NCBI RefSeq assembly: GCF_004216555.1
Contig: NZ_SGWQ01000003.1
Location: 48,146 to 112,145, forward strand
Source: Herbihabitans rhizosphaerae
GTDB lineage: Bacteria > Actinomycetota > Actinomycetes > Mycobacteriales > Pseudonocardiaceae
Direction: 5' to 3'
DNA length: 64,000 bases
Part shown: piece after piece, positions 62,698-64,000 of the stretch
How positions within the stretch are numbered: the first letter of the stretch is position 1
Layout of the letters: every line of letters begins with the position of its first letter
Notes under the pieces: model-generated
What the model saw: the letters and a program-made list of their open reading frames with translations, nothing else
The model's database searches: none
Told to the model about the DNA's origin: nothing
Made by a program: the position numbers and the translations under genes

Positions 62698-64000
62698 GTG
62701 GTAGCCGAGGAGCGGCACGACGGGCCGGCGTTGGACGAGAAGTCCGACGCGTGGTTGGTCGGACGTGCCCGTGAACTCGTCGCCATCGCGCACAGCGGCC
62801 GCCGGTCGGACAACACCCGCTACATCGCCGAGCTCGACCGGCTCCTCACCGAGGCGCAGCGCCGCGGCGAACCGCGCATGCTCGCCCAGCTCCTGCGCTC
62901 CGCGGTCATCCTGCGGGTGCTCACCCCCGAGCGCGCCGACGAGGCCGAGCCGCTCCTCGACGAGATGCTCGCGCACACCCGCAAGCACGGACTCGTGCTG
63001 TTGCAGGCCGACGCGCACGCGCTGCGCGGATCGCGGCTGCTGCTCGGCGGCGCGGAGGACGCGGCGCTCACCGAGCTGGCCGTGGCGCTGGCGATCCTGG
63101 ACGAGGACCTCACTCCCGACGTGCTGATCGGCCAGCGCAACTGGGATCTGATCATGGGGGCCACGCTCACCGACATCGGCCAGGTGCTCACCCAGCTCGG
63201 CGTGTACGAGGTGGCCGACTACGTGCTCACCCAGGCGCACCGCCGGGTGCGGCAGAGCGCCGGGCCGCACGTCATCGCCGTGCACCTGATCAACCGCACC
63301 CAGATGCTGATCGGCTGGGGCCTGCGGCTGGAGCGCGCCGGCGAGCACGACTACGCGGCCGAGCGGTTCGCCACCGCCGCGTCCGTGGCGGTCGCCGTGG
63401 AGGCGCCGTTCAAGCAGTCGCTGTTCCCGCGTGACCCCGACCTGTCCGCCGCCGAGCAGGTGCACGAGGTCGGCGCCGCGCACGCGCTGGCCGCACCGTC
63501 CGAGGCGCACCTCGAGCGGCTGACCCGGCTGGTGCGCAGCGCGCCGTACCCGCGCGAGGTGATGATCACCTCGATCGCGCTGGCCCGGTGCCTCGAGCAC
63601 GAGGGGCGCACCGAGGAGGCGATCGCCGTACTCGGCGACGCCCGCGCGAAGGTGGACACCGCGTCCGAGCCGACGCTGCGGCTGTGCCTGGTCCGCGAGT
63701 ACGCCCGGCTGTCCGGCCCGGAAGGCGGCCGGCGCACGATGAGCGCGCTGGAGCGCTACACGCACGAACTCGAGGCGCAGCTGTGGGGCATGCGCGAGTC
63801 CCGGATCGCCGCGCTGAACACCCGCCGCGAGCACGAGCGGCTGGCCCGCAAGCACGACGCCACGACCAAGCAGGCGCTGCAGGACCCGCTCACCGGGCTG
63901 CCCAACCGGCGCGCGCTGGACGAGCGGCTCGACTCGCTGGCCGCCGACCCGAAGAACCACCCGCTGGCGATCGCGCTGGTCGACCTGGACGGGTTCAAGG
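62698..64000 (+). CDS. TPR-like protein with GGDEF domain, cut by window end
   Basis: Read from GTG 62698 (GAGGAGA six bases upstream), 434 codons remain open to the window edge. Residues about 1-370 are helical repeats with a TPR-like pattern (AEPLLDEMLAHTRKHGLVLL, ALAILDEDLTPDVLIG, YEVADYVLTQAHRRV). A short coiled-coil linker follows, then the start of a GGDEF domain: DPLTGLPNRRALDERL and IALVDLDGFK. The catalytic GGDEF loop lies beyond the window, so activity in cyclic di-GMP synthesis cannot be judged. The arrangement resembles actinomycete GGDEF regulators of development. Confidence 0.9.
   Translation, partial: MVAEERHDGPALDEKSDAWLVGRARELVAIAHSGRRSDNTRYIAELDRLLTEAQRRGEPRMLAQLLRSAVILRVLTPERADEAEPLLDEMLAHTRKHGLVLLQADAHALRGSRLLLGGAEDAALTELAVALAILDEDLTPDVLIGQRNWDLIMGATLTDIGQVLTQLGVYEVADYVLTQAHRRVRQSAGPHVIAVHLINRTQMLIGWGLRLERAGEHDYAAERFATAASVAVAVEAPFKQSLFPRDPDLSAAEQVHEVGAAHALAAPSEAHLERLTRLVRSAPYPREVMITSIALARCLEHEGRTEEAIAVLGDARAKVDTASEPTLRLCLVREYARLSGPEGGRRTMSALERYTHELEAQLWGMRESRIAALNTRREHERLARKHDATTKQALQDPLTGLPNRRALDERLDSLAADPKNHPLAIALVDLDGFK

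Overview
The window looks like chromosomal DNA of a GC-rich actinomycete, most likely a member of the Pseudonocardiaceae (Amycolatopsis/Saccharopolyspora-like). The case rests on: near-total G/C in third codon positions; a mycothiol S-conjugate amidase (mca) and a mycothiol-type maleylpyruvate isomerase protein; an XRE/DUF5753 regulator with DUF397 partners; an ArfA-like channel protein with sunset-domain companions; KorAB; a CvnA/CvnB pair; and several neighbourhoods known from mycobacteria (mca with a small membrane partner, DUF4307 and greA; lipoprotein-mazG-mfd; ddaH with an Lrp regulator). No IS element, prophage, CRISPR array or large biosynthetic cluster was seen.

Layout. 1-2.5 kb: XRE/DUF5753 regulator, two DUF397 genes, and a second-type ClpX coupled to a cytochrome P450. 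3.6-7.7 kb: TetR, siderophore-interacting flavoprotein, HtpX, a PAT-like acetyltransferase and a cupin regulator. 7.8-11.1 kb: FUSC transporter, TetR, RibD-like reductase. 11.1-12.9 kb: a small accessory islet with a broken SUKH-like gene and an unknown membrane protein. 12.9-18.8 kb: ddaH/Lrp, enoyl-CoA hydratase, korA-korB, a Tat-exported protein. 18.8-24.7 kb: lipoprotein, ArfA-like channel and two sunset-domain proteins. 24.8-27.5 kb: polyprenyl diphosphate synthase and a double methyltransferase. 27.6-34.4 kb: a signalling block (ECF sigma factor, AAA+ ATPase, Ser/Thr kinase fused to an extracellular solute-binding domain, CvnA, CvnB). 34.4-36.8 kb: mca region and greA. 36.9-42.5 kb: MarR/MFS exporter, Lrp/hppD, TetR/azoreductase/SMR. 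42.5-49.1 kb: tricorn-type protease, mazG, SurA-like lipoprotein, and a WXG-like/toxin-like pair. 49.2-54.8 kb: quinone reductase, mfd, GntR/VOC. 55-62.3 kb: HAD phosphatase, enoyl-CoA hydratase, coiled-coil membrane protein, sugar dehydrogenase, MDMPI-type protein, a thioesterase remnant, TetR and acyl desaturase. 62.5-64 kb: tRNA-Gln and a TPR-GGDEF protein cut by the window end.

How it works together. Much of the window consists of one-regulator-one-target pairs facing each other across short intergenic regions, often with a visible inverted repeat between them (TetR/P450-ClpX, TetR/reductase, MarR/MFS, Lrp/hppD, TetR/azoreductase-SMR, GntR/VOC). The most notable signalling assembly is the ECF sigma, AAA+ and kinase/solute-binding fusion followed by a two-gene remnant of a conservon.

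The most unusual whole-window signal is a 13-bp palindrome, GTCCAC(A/T)GTGGAC. It occurs six times exactly, and many near-copies are present. It mostly lies inside genes, encoding Ser-Thr-Val-Asp with threonine codons that are otherwise rare here.
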